Assembly (NCBI GenBank): GCA_036666555.1
Contig: JAVWVS010000020.1
Location: 1 to 39,993, forward strand
Direction of reading: 5' to 3'
From: UMGS1251 sp036666555
Lineage (GTDB): Bacteria > Bacillota > Clostridia > Lachnospirales > Lachnospiraceae
DNA length: 39,993 nt
Under the pieces are notes generated by a model, which made no database searches, had not been told where the DNA came from, and saw only the letters and a list, made by a program, of their open reading frames with translations. Positions 1 to 7,586 of this stretch are shown one piece after another (positions within the stretch are counted from its first letter, which is position 1; every line of letters starts with the position of its first letter). A program made the position numbers and the translations under genes.

Positions 1-117
1 TCCGACAAAACACCTCGGTCAGCATTATTGTCACAACCAGAGAACCACCAAAGAAATCGGTTAACGCTTGCAGGTCCTCATTTATCAGTATTTTCAAGCC
101 TCTTCACACCAGCCGAA

Positions 118-1466
118 TTAACCAACGACCACATCTGCTCTTTTGCCATGCGATGCAATTCTAGCAACCAAATGCTCTTTGATAGCATCAGTGTGAATAC
201 GGTAATTGATTTTTGCAATCTCTCGGTTCATATTCCAGTTAAGTGAAAGTCTGCTATTCTCATCGTACTTGAGGCGTTGGTAATCGGTAATTACATACAA
301 TTTAAATTCTGGCGAAATCCATGAAGCAAATTCAAATGCGATATCTTTGTGTGCGTAGGTTGCAGCGTAACGCCCCTGCTTTGTCACGACTCCAATCGCA
401 TGAATTTCTGTTACCCACCTTTTAGGTGTCATAACAAAAGCATTGCTGCCCGCGTCATTTTTAATTGCCTCGAATTCGAGGTAATTAAAGTCGGGATTGT
501 TGATTTGTTCCCATATTCCCAGAAATTCAATGGTGCCCCTGTTTCGCATCCAGTTCTGAATTACATAACCCGGGTATTCAAGATTTTTGTATTTTGCAAT
601 ATCTGTCAGGGATATATAATTATCGTAACCGCCATCCGATACGACAGCTATCTGTACCCTTTTGGCACTAATCTGTGCTTTTAATTGTTTTCCGCGCACC
701 ATGTTTTCGTAGTCAGCTTTGCGCAGTATCTGATACTCCTCAATTTGTTGAAGAATGCTTTCTACATTGCCATCAAGTATAGCTTTTTCCTGCTCGTAAT
801 GAACCAATGCCGCTTGATGTCTTGCAATATCTTTTACTGCTTCCGCAAGGACGGCTTCTAGTATTTCTGCTTCACGGATGTACATCCCCGCGCAGTTTCC
901 GGTGCCAATGCGATTGTTGGTAATACAGGTAAAGAAATACCAGTCTGCATTGCCGCTACCCCTACGCCTTTGCAGCAGATTCCCAGTGTAAGTGTGATTG
1001 GTCAATATTTTCTTTAGGCTACGGGTATTCCAAAACCCATTATTTTCCTGATAATTCCCCTGCAATCCCTTGGATTTTGAGTATTCTATTGGCGGAAGTA
1101 TCTTTGCTGCATTCAACTGACGAACGATCTCATTTAGGCCAGTGTTATTTGTGGCTTTTAAAAAAATGTCCTTTACAATAGCGGAGGCTTTCTCGTCCAC
1201 GAGTAGTCTGTGACAATCATCTGCATTTGTTGAAATTCGTGACGCCCAAAATTAGCACCGCTCGTGTTCTCATCGCTATAAATTTTCTCCCAAATGATAT
1301 CTCCACGTGTTGCCACAAAGTCTTGGATCAACTTTACCTAATTTTCAATTGATTCCGAGGGCTGGTTTACCTTTTGCACCGACAAACGGAGGTATGCCGC
1401 CGCCCTATAGCATTTGGAAATTGAGACAGATTGTTGCGTAATATTTTTTCTGCTTTTTCTAGACAT
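118..1466 (-). pseudogene. Decayed large serine recombinase fused in frame to a KilA-N domain protein
   Basis: Reading down from the ATG at 1466 (GGAAGG site upstream) gives a serine recombinase N-terminus: MSRKSRKN, AAYLRLSV, then SIEN followed by an in-frame TAG at 1338-1340 where the family has Gln. The same frame continues with SDENTSGANFGRHEFQ, then breaks near 1200. A shifted frame begins there with DEKASAIVKDIF (the 'DEeaA.iVr.IF' start of the recombinase domain), runs through WNTRSLKKILTNHTYTGNLLQ and a poor zinc-ribbon relic, and at about residue 170 passes into a nearly complete KilA-N protein (YISLTDIAKYKN, IQNWMRNRGTIEFLG, AGSNAFVMTPKRW, GRYAATYAHKDIAFEFASW). Most of the catalytic domain is missing, so the recombinase is dead. 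The frame from GTG 1200 to 118 (360 residues) is open and could still make a DNA-binding chimera, but it has no clear ribosome site. Family assignments are firm; expression is unknown. Confidence 0.8.
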
Positions 1467-1491
1467 CTAATTTTCCATCCTTCCATTATAA

Positions 1492-1528
1492 AAAGGACTA
1501 TGGCACTTTGATTGTACCATAGTCCTTT
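1492..1528. other. Perfect 12-bp stem-loop between two recombinase relics
   Basis: AAAGGACTATGG (1492-1503) and its exact complement (1517-1528) flank a 13-nt loop. There is no T-run on either side, so it is a poor intrinsic terminator. It lies just upstream of the serine recombinase relic and may be an attenuator or end structure left by the mobile element. Confidence 0.5.
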
Positions 1529-1636
1529 GAGCGTTTATACGTTAAATCCTATTTTTCTTGGCCTTTGTTCTAACTCATGTAGCATCCGCTTCCCTTTACC
1601 CATTCGATTACCATCTGTTTGTATCAAATTTTCACT

Positions 1637-1759
1637 TACACGACCTCACCTTGCGTACACGACCTTAGGCATAGCGGTGCTTCTATGCTGATTAGTAAAG
1701 ATTGGGATATCAAGAAACTGCAATACTGGTTAGGTCATACCGACACACAAAAACATTGA
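1637..1759 (+). pseudogene. C-terminal remnant of a tyrosine recombinase (phage/ICE integrase)
   Basis: One frame reads VHDLRHSGASML, then DIKKLQYWLGHTDTQKH and a TGA at 1757. HDLRHS carries the catalytic His and Arg of the 'HxLRH' box and LGHTD the 'LGH' box of tyrosine integrases. The reading frame upstream is short and unrecognisable, and the catalytic Tyr after 'TTxxYxH' is absent because the frame stops first. This is a fragment, not a working gene. It lies just beyond the tRNA-Gln/tRNA-Pro pair, and tRNA genes are the usual target of such integrases. Confidence 0.75.
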
Positions 1760-1788
1760 GACTTTTTTAAAATACTCTTTCATAACAG

Positions 1789-1830
1789 AAAATACCCTAA
1801 AGCCTTTAGATATTGGCTTTGGGGTATTTT
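1789..1830 (-). terminator. Intrinsic terminator of the tRNA-Gln/tRNA-Pro operon
   Basis: On the minus strand, AAAATACCCCAAAGCC pairs with GGCTTTAGGGTATTTT around a short loop. The T-rich 3' arm continues into TTCTGTT. It lies 10 nt downstream of the tRNA-Pro 3' end. Confidence 0.75.
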
Positions 1831-1840
1831 CATTAGGTAA

Positions 1841-1914
<74 letters not shown>

Positions 1915-1915
1915 A

Positions 1916-1989
1916 TGGCTACGGAAGAAGGACTTGAACCTTCACAAACAGAGTCAGAGTCTGTTGTGCTGCCATTACACCATTCCGCA
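1916..1989 (-). tRNA. tRNA-Gln (anticodon CTG), CCA encoded
   Basis: Acceptor TGCGGAA pairs with TTCCGTA, discriminator G, then an encoded CCA (1916-1918). The anticodon stem ACAGA/TCTGT surrounds loop CTCTGAC, giving anticodon CTG for CAG codons. The T-loop GTTCAAGTC is standard. It is the first gene of the two-tRNA operon, whose promoter lies at 2023-2050. Confidence 0.95.
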
Positions 1990-2022
1990 ATCGTTCGTTG
2001 TCCTGTTTGCGACAACAATCTT

Positions 2023-2050
2023 ATTATATCAAAAAATTCCAAAAATGCAA
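2023..2050 (-). promoter_or_regulatory. Promoter of the tRNA-Gln/tRNA-Pro operon
   Basis: On the minus strand, TTGCAT (2045-2050), 16 nt, and TATAAT (2023-2028) form a good sigma-A promoter 34 nt upstream of tRNA-Gln. A divergent -10 (TATAAT, 2115-2120) serving the deacylase gene lies further out. Confidence 0.65.
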
Positions 2051-2184
2051 CAACTTTTTTTAGTAATTGGGAGAATTATAACTTCTTTTGCTTTCGCTAA
2101 AGAGTATGGTGATGTATAATTAAGAAAAGATGAGAACACAAATCGTGTGGAATAGTGGTTTGGCATAGACCGGGAGGCGCAAAA

Positions 2185-2664
2185 ATGGAAACACACTCAG
2201 TAGAGGATACATTAAGGAAGAAAGAAGTAGAGTATGAGATACTGGAATATGATAGACCTTTCGAGAGTACGTTAGATGCCATGGAAATGATAGGAACTAC
2301 ATTGGAACGCATGGGAAAGACCCTTGCTTTTCGGTCTCAGTTTGGCGCTATCGTAGTGATTGTATCCGGAGAGGCAAAAGTAGATAATCTAAAATATAAG
2401 AAACGATTTGGCACCAGACCATTGATGCTGGATGCGGATGAGCTAATGGAATACACCGGATCGGTACCGGGAAGTGTTTCACCGGTAGGGCTCCAACATA
2501 AAAAAGTCAAAGTGTATATGGATGCATCCATAAAAAGATTCGAAGAGGGTATGGTATATCCATCAGCGGGAAATGACAACAGTGCTATTGCCATTTCAGC
2601 CAAGGATTTATATACAGCATCAGACTGTAAAGGGTATGTAGATGTGTGTAAAGACTGGAAATAG
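2185..2664 (+). CDS. YbaK/EbsC-family aminoacyl-tRNA deacylase (prolyl-tRNA editing type)
   Basis: This 159-residue protein matches the YbaK/ProX trans-editing fold, which hydrolyses mischarged tRNA-Pro (Cys- or Ala-tRNA-Pro in studied members). Visible family marks are GKTLAFRS, IVVIVSGEAKVDN, the KKRFG segment, and TGSVPGSVSPVGL, which forms part of the substrate pocket, followed by KVYMDASIKRFEEGMVYPSAG. The ATG at 2185 is chosen because GGGAGGCG lies 8 nt before it; an earlier in-frame GTG at 2155 lacks a site. A -10 TATAAT at 2115-2120 is the likely promoter. The gene is divergent from tRNA-Pro, one of the expected substrates. The exact amino acid it removes cannot be read from the sequence. 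Confidence 0.88.
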   Translation: METHSVEDTLRKKEVEYEILEYDRPFESTLDAMEMIGTTLERMGKTLAFRSQFGAIVVIVSGEAKVDNLKYKKRFGTRPLMLDADELMEYTGSVPGSVSPVGLQHKKVKVYMDASIKRFEEGMVYPSAGNDNSAIAISAKDLYTASDCKGYVDVCKDWK

Positions 2665-2677
2665 TAAACAACACGGG

Positions 2678-3181
2678 TTATAGAAAAAGCTCCATAATAT
2701 AATCATCCATGACAAAACCGTTACCGATATCTGCCACTTGGGTGTTCACTCGTTGAAAACCTAGATGGTCGTAAACGGTAAGAGAATGTTCGTTATAACG
2801 GTTACAAGTGAGCCAGATACTAGTTAAATGGCGTTCTTTACACAAGGATTTCAGAAAATCAAGGACCCGTGTGCTAAAGTGTTGCCCACGCACATCTTTC
2901 TTTAAATAGAGTTTGCTTAAAAATAATTTTCCATCTTCAGCGTGGACACCGGTATAACCAATGAGATGATCTCCGGAAATCAGGTGGAAATATTCGTATC
3001 CTTGGTTTAATTGTTCTTTGAGGGCAGGAAAAGATTGAAATTTTTCCAGCATATAGTCCACTTGTGTTTCACCAATGAGGGGGACAAAGTGTTGATGCCA
3101 GATTTCATCGGCTAAAATGGCTGTTTCTCTAATTTGTTCATCAGTAATCATGGGGACAATTTCTAAATTTTTGTGAATCAT
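2678..3181 (-). CDS. GNAT-family N-acetyltransferase
   Basis: A 167-residue GCN5-related acetyltransferase. The acetyl-CoA loop is seen at about residues 92-105 (LKKDVRGQHFSTRVLDFL, the 'R/Q-x-x-G-x-G/A' region in a weak RGQHF form), preceded by strand-forming LFLSKLYL. The C-terminal YDHLGF motif is typical of the RimI/PaiA group. The acceptor may be an amine, peptide or antibiotic; the sequence does not decide. It runs convergently into the tRNA deacylase gene with a 13-nt gap. The ATG at 3181 has an AAAGGC site close upstream; a second Met ten residues in is possible. Confidence 0.85.
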   Translation of the reverse strand: MIHKNLEIVPMITDEQIRETAILADEIWHQHFVPLIGETQVDYMLEKFQSFPALKEQLNQGYEYFHLISGDHLIGYTGVHAEDGKLFLSKLYLKKDVRGQHFSTRVLDFLKSLCKERHLTSIWLTCNRYNEHSLTVYDHLGFQRVNTQVADIGNGFVMDDYIMELFL

Positions 3182-3310
3182 GGGTGCGCCTTTCTTTCGT
3201 TAGAAATAACTCTTTAGAAATAAAAAGAATAATGGTATGATAGATATAGAATATTATAATAGATGTAAAATAGATAAACAATAGCGAAGTAAAATTTTTG
3301 GAGGAACCTC

Positions 3311-4015
3311 ATGAGTGACTTTGTAGAAATGAATGATGTGAAAAAAATATATCACATGGGCGAAGTGGATATTGCTGCGGCAGACGGAATCAGTTTTGGG
3401 ATTGCAAAAGGAGAATTTGCAGTAGTAGTAGGTCCTAGTGGGGCAGGGAAAACTACCGTTCTTAATATTTTGGGTGGAATGGATACCGCAACCAGTGGAG
3501 ATGTATTTGTGGATGGGCAGAATATTGCAGCATATCGTCCTAAAAAGTTAACCGGATATCGAAGAGATGATATTGGGTTCGTATTTCAATTTTATAATTT
3601 AATTCCCAATCTGACGGCTTTGGAAAATGTAGAACTGGCACTTCAGATTTGTAAGGAACCATTGGATGCAGAAGAGGTCCTAACAGAAGTGGGTCTGGGA
3701 GAACGGTTGGACAATTTCCCAGCTCAGTTATCAGGGGGAGAGCAGCAAAGAGTTTCCATTGCCAGAGCTCTTGCGAAGAATCCTAAACTTTTACTTTGTG
3801 ATGAGCCAACGGGAGCATTGGACTATAATACGGGAAAAGCTATTTTGAAGTTGTTACAAGATACTTGTCGCCAACGTGGAATGACGGTGATTTTGATTAC
3901 CCATAATTCAGCCATTGCACCTATGGCGGATAGAGTAATTAAGATTAAGAATGGGAAAGTGGCAAGTATGGTGCTCAATGAAGAGCCGATTCCGGTAGAA
4001 ACAATAGAATGGTAG
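3311..4015 (+). CDS. ABC transporter ATP-binding protein, MacB/LolD type
   Basis: A 234-residue ATPase that powers the FtsX-type permease encoded next. Walker A GPSGAGKTT is at about residue 41, the Q-loop at FVFQFYNLIPNLTALENV, the signature LSGGEQQRVSIARAL near 140, Walker B LLLCDEPTGALD near 162, and the switch His in ILITHN. The sequence is typical of the MacB/LolD subfamily, which works as a mechanotransmitter or exporter rather than an importer. GGAGG lies 7 nt before the ATG. The stop is 9 nt before the permease start, so the two form an operon. Upstream, TTAGAAATA occurs twice (3199 and 3213 area) and a TATAAT lies near 3255. Confidence 0.95.
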   Translation: MSDFVEMNDVKKIYHMGEVDIAAADGISFGIAKGEFAVVVGPSGAGKTTVLNILGGMDTATSGDVFVDGQNIAAYRPKKLTGYRRDDIGFVFQFYNLIPNLTALENVELALQICKEPLDAEEVLTEVGLGERLDNFPAQLSGGEQQRVSIARALAKNPKLLLCDEPTGALDYNTGKAILKLLQDTCRQRGMTVILITHNSAIAPMADRVIKIKNGKVASMVLNEEPIPVETIEW

Positions 4016-4024
4016 GGGTTATAC

Positions 4025-7000
4025 ATGAAGAAAAAAGCACTTAGAAAAGATTTTTATATGGAAATTGTTAAAAGTCTTGGGCGTTTTGTGTCCATTTTTT
4101 TTATTGTGGCATTAGGTGTTGCTTTCTTTTCGGGAATTCGTGCATCGGAACCGGATATGAGAATGTCCGGAGATGCTTATTTTGATCGAAAAAAATTAAT
4201 GGATGTGAAAGTCCTTGGAATGCTAGGTATTACCGAAACAGATTTAGATGCACTGAAACAAGTGGAAGGGGTTGCAGAAGTAGAGGGCGGATACAGCACG
4301 GATGCACTTTGTGAGGTGGAACAAAACCAAAAGGTGGTACATATTGTATCAGATTTAAAGAAGATGAATAAGCTGACGGTTAGTCAGGGCAGACTTCCTC
4401 AAAAAGAAGGGGAGTGTCTAGTGGATCAAGATTTTTTTGAAGCGAGTAAATACCAAATGGGAGGTCAGATTAAACTGGAATCCGGTACGGAAGATCCTTT
4501 GACGGATACTTTGAAAAAGGATGTGCTTACCATTGTCGGAGTAGGTAGTAGTCCGTCCTATATTTCTTTTGGAAGAGGCAGCAGTACGATTGGAACCGGT
4601 GAAGTAAAAGGATATCTTATTGTGAGTTCGGAGACATTTTCCATGGAGGTGTATTCAGAAGCCTATATGATGGTGAAAGGTGCAGCAGAGCAACTTGCAT
4701 TTACAAAGGGGTATGAAGATAAAGTAGAACAAACATTAAAACGGGTAGAAGATATTGCAGATACCCGTTGTACGGCAAGAAGGCAGGAATTGGTAACCGA
4801 TGCCCAAAAGGAGCTGGATAAAGCAAAAAAAGAGCTTCAGGACGGGAAAGCAGAGGTGCAAACAAAGTTAGCACAAGCACAAGCAACCTTAACGGATGGG
4901 GAGAATCAGCTAAATGATGGAAAGAACCAGATAGCTTCTGGGCAGACAGCCATTGCAGAAGCGAAGAATACATTGAGTTCCAAACAGCAAGAATTAAAAG
5001 ATGCAAAAGCACAATATCAGGATGGAGTTCATCAGTTAGAAACTGGAAAACAGGAATTAGCGACACAGGAAGCCGTATTTCAAGAAAAAGAAGCAGAGGC
5101 ACAAGCACAATTTGCTACAGAAGCACAGAATTTACAAGATGCAAGAAATCAACTGGATGCAGGGTGGGCACAGTATCAAAGTGGTCATGATCAAATGACA
5201 ACCGCAGTTGCAGATGCAACTGCAGGATTAGCACAAGTAGAAGAAGCGATGCAGACGGCACCACCGGAAATGATTCCGATTTTAGGCGCTAAAAAAGTAG
5301 AATTAGAGGCTACGATTACAGAGTTACAAAATCATTTGGCACAATTAGAAAATAGCCCTGAGAAACAGACGTTGGATGCCGGTGAAGCACAGTATCAAAC
5401 AGGGAAACAACAGTTTGATACCGCAAAAGCGGATGCAGATGCTCAGTTAAATGCCGGCAGGGCTCAGTTGGATGGAGCAGCCCAAGAAATCAATCAGTCT
5501 CAGACCCAGTTAGATCAAGCAGGGGAGCAGATTACTTCCGGACAAAGCCAGATTGACAGTGGATGGGCAGAATTAAATGCCAAAGAAGGAGACCTTGCAG
5601 CAGCACAAAGTACCATTGCCGAAAAAGAAACGGAACTGGCAGATGGGAAAGCAAAATTCGCAAAGAGCAAGGAAGATGCAGAAAAAGAGATCGCAAAAAA
5701 TGAAAAAAAGATTACCGACGCAGAGGAAAAAATCAGAGATATTGAACATCCTACATGGTATGTAGAAGATCGAAACAGTCTTCCGGAATATAGTGGCTAT
5801 GGGGAAAACTCGGATCGTATGCGTGCAATCGGAAGGGTATTTCCGGTACTGTTTTTTTTAGTGGCGGCATTGATTAGTCTTACGACTATGACCCGTATGG
5901 TAGAAGAACAAAGGACTCAGATTGGAACGTTAAAGGCACTGGGATACTCGAAGATATCCATTGCCGGAAAATATATTAATTATGCATTGATTGCCACCCT
6001 TGGAGGGAGTATATTCGGTGTACTGGTGGGGGAAAAGATTCTGCCCTATATTATTATTTATGCATATAAGATTATGTATCAGCATATGCCGGATATTGTG
6101 ATTCCTTATAATTTGAAATATGCATCCATGGCAACCATTGCAGCACTATGCTGTACCCTTGTGGCGACCATTTTTTCCTGTGGGAAGGAGCTGGCGGCGC
6201 AGCCGGCGGTATTGATGCGTCCCCCTACACCGAAACAGGGAAAACGGGTATTTCTGGAAAGAATCACCTTTGTTTGGAGACATTTAAATTTCATATGGAA
6301 ATCTACTATTCGGAACTTAATTCGGTATAAAAAAAGATTTTTTATGACGGTATTTGGAATTGGTGGATGTATGGCACTGATGATTGTTGGATTTGGACTA
6401 AAGGATTCTATTTTCGACATTGCCAAAATACAATATGATGAACTACAACTTTATTCAGGAACCGCCTATACAAAAGATGATATTACAGAGGAATCCCAAA
6501 AAGCACTTCTAGCAGATATGGGCTCGGATCCTCTGATTGAAAATTATGAAGAGGCATTGATGAAAAATGTAGATGTGGAACATGGAAAGGTGAAGAAGAA
6601 AGTGTATATGTGTGTTCCGGATGACATTCATAAAGTGGGGGATTTTATAGTATTTCGGGATCGGACGACCAAACAAGAGCATACCATGGAAGAAGACGGA
6701 GCCATCTTAACAGAAAAAATGGCTAAAACGTTACACGTAAAAAAGGGAGACTCCGTAGATATCAAGGTAGGGAATGAGAAAAAGAAAGTGATTATCACGG
6801 ATATTACGGAAAATTATATGGGACATTATATTTATGTTTCCCCGAAACTGTATGAGAATATTTATAACAAAGAGCCAAAATACAATAGTGTCATGTTTAA
6901 AATTACCGATTTCAGTAACCAGAGGCTATTGAAAGCAGGGGGGAATATACTGGAGCATAAAGATGTATTGAATGTGAGTTATAATAATTCCATGAAAGAA

Positions 7001-7426
7001 CGTTTAAATGATATGTTGAAAAGCTTGAATCTGGTTATTGTAGTGCTGATTATTTCTGCGGGGATGCTGGCATTTGTAGTGCTATACAATTTGAATAATA
7101 TTAACATTACGGAACGGCAAAGAGAACTTGCGACCATTAAGGTGCTGGGTTTCTACGATACAGAGGTAGCGGCGTATGTCTACCGGGAGAACATTTTATT
7201 GACGCTGATAGGAGCACTGGCAGGTGTGGGAATGGGAATTGTGCTTCACCGGTTTATTATCGTGACAGTTGAAATCGAGGAAGTGATGTTCGGCAGAAAT
7301 ATTAATTGGATTAGTTTTCTATATAGTATTTTGTTCACCTTGGGATTTTCCGCCTTTGTAAACTGGGTGATGTACTTCAAATTGAAAAGGATTGATATGG
7401 TGGAATCCTTGAAAAGCGTAGAATAA
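4025..7426 (+). CDS. Giant FtsX-family ABC permease with a long extracellular coiled-coil stalk
   Basis: A 1133-residue permease, far longer than the usual 400-850. A first membrane helix (about residues 21-38) is followed by a MacB-like outer domain (40-245). Then comes an Ala/Gln-rich helical segment, about 250-575, with repeated 'L.DGK.QL..GK.QI..GQ' spacing such as LNDGKNQIASGQTAIAEAK. The first FtsX domain has helices near 606-624, 648-668 and 700-720 (TTMTRMVEEQRTQIGTLKALGYS is the family hallmark, here split: TRMVEEQRTQIGTLKALG). A second FtsX unit begins with a helix near 772-792 and ends with three more after 1000 (NITERQRELATIKVLGF). The architecture fits an export or envelope-signalling ABC system. 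Substrate is unknown, and no regulator lies beside it. GGGGTTATAC precedes the ATG. Confidence 0.93.
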   Translation: MKKKALRKDFYMEIVKSLGRFVSIFFIVALGVAFFSGIRASEPDMRMSGDAYFDRKKLMDVKVLGMLGITETDLDALKQVEGVAEVEGGYSTDALCEVEQNQKVVHIVSDLKKMNKLTVSQGRLPQKEGECLVDQDFFEASKYQMGGQIKLESGTEDPLTDTLKKDVLTIVGVGSSPSYISFGRGSSTIGTGEVKGYLIVSSETFSMEVYSEAYMMVKGAAEQLAFTKGYEDKVEQTLKRVEDIADTRCTARRQELVTDAQKELDKAKKELQDGKAEVQTKLAQAQATLTDGENQLNDGKNQIASGQTAIAEAKNTLSSKQQELKDAKAQYQDGVHQLETGKQELATQEAVFQEKEAEAQAQFATEAQNLQDARNQLDAGWAQYQSGHDQMTTAVADATAGLAQVEEAMQTAPPEMIPILGAKKVELEATITELQNHLAQLENSPEKQTLDAGEAQYQTGKQQFDTAKADADAQLNAGRAQLDGAAQEINQSQTQLDQAGEQITSGQSQIDSGWAELNAKEGDLAAAQSTIAEKETELADGKAKFAKSKEDAEKEIAKNEKKITDAEEKIRDIEHPTWYVEDRNSLPEYSGYGENSDRMRAIGRVFPVLFFLVAALISLTTMTRMVEEQRTQIGTLKALGYSKISIAGKYINYALIATLGGSIFGVLVGEKILPYIIIYAYKIMYQHMPDIVIPYNLKYASMATIAALCCTLVATIFSCGKELAAQPAVLMRPPTPKQGKRVFLERITFVWRHLNFIWKSTIRNLIRYKKRFFMTVFGIGGCMALMIVGFGLKDSIFDIAKIQYDELQLYSGTAYTKDDITEESQKALLADMGSDPLIENYEEALMKNVDVEHGKVKKKVYMCVPDDIHKVGDFIVFRDRTTKQEHTMEEDGAILTEKMAKTLHVKKGDSVDIKVGNEKKKVIITDITENYMGHYIYVSPKLYENIYNKEPKYNSVMFKITDFSNQRLLKAGGNILEHKDVLNVSYNNSMKERLNDMLKSLNLVIVVLIISAGMLAFVVLYNLNNINITERQRELATIKVLGFYDTEVAAYVYRENILLTLIGALAGVGMGIVLHRFIIVTVEIEEVMFGRNINWISFLYSILFTLGFSAFVNWVMYFKLKRIDMVESLKSVE

Positions 7427-7450
7427 GTTTATAAAATATTTATAAACTTA
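7424..7450. other. AT-rich 12-bp inverted repeat after the permease gene
   Basis: TAAGTTTATAAA and its exact complement TTTATAAACTTA flank a 3-nt loop, starting at the permease stop codon. It has no T-run after it, so it is at best a weak terminator. It sits 9 nt before the CIRCE element. Confidence 0.4.
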
Positions 7451-7459
7451 AGAAAATTA

Positions 7460-7486
7460 TTAGCACTCTATTCTAAAGAGTGCTAA
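7460..7486. promoter_or_regulatory. CIRCE operator (HrcA binding site) for htpG
   Basis: TTAGCACTC, nine bases, GAGTGCTAA: an exact match to the consensus CIRCE inverted repeat bound by the heat-shock repressor HrcA. It ends 7 bases upstream of the -35 box of the htpG promoter. HrcA itself is not encoded in this window. Confidence 0.93.
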
Positions 7487-7493
7487 TTTTCTA

Positions 7494-7522
7494 TTGACAT
7501 TTAAAATCAACCGTATTAATAT
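7494..7522 (+). promoter_or_regulatory. htpG promoter
   Basis: TTGACA (7494-7499), 17 nt, TAATAT (7517-7522): a near-consensus sigma-A promoter directly downstream of CIRCE, leaving a leader of about 58 nt before the htpG ATG. Confidence 0.8.
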
Positions 7523-7586
7523 ATGTGTTAGACGGTCTAGGTGTAAAACATCTGGAATCATACGAAAAGTAAAAGGAGTGTTATAT

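Noticed and set aside
1..97. Minus-strand frame LKILINEDLQALTDFFGG, then SLVVTIMLTEVFCR, running off the left edge
   Set aside because: It looks protein-like, but it has only a TTG start right after an in-frame stop and a poorly spaced ribosome site, and it is cut by the window edge.
349..684. Plus-strand open frame of 111 codons
   Set aside because: It lies antisense to the recombinase-KilA-N reading frame, which has clear homology; this one has none.
4701..5108. Minus-strand frame of 135 codons inside the permease stalk
   Set aside because: It is a Leu-rich shadow of the Gln/Ala/Lys-rich coiled coil and has no ribosome site.
7494..7586. Longer N-terminus for HtpG
   Set aside because: The extra 31 codons overlap the promoter and its leader; the ATG at 7587 has an ideal ribosome site and the family start.
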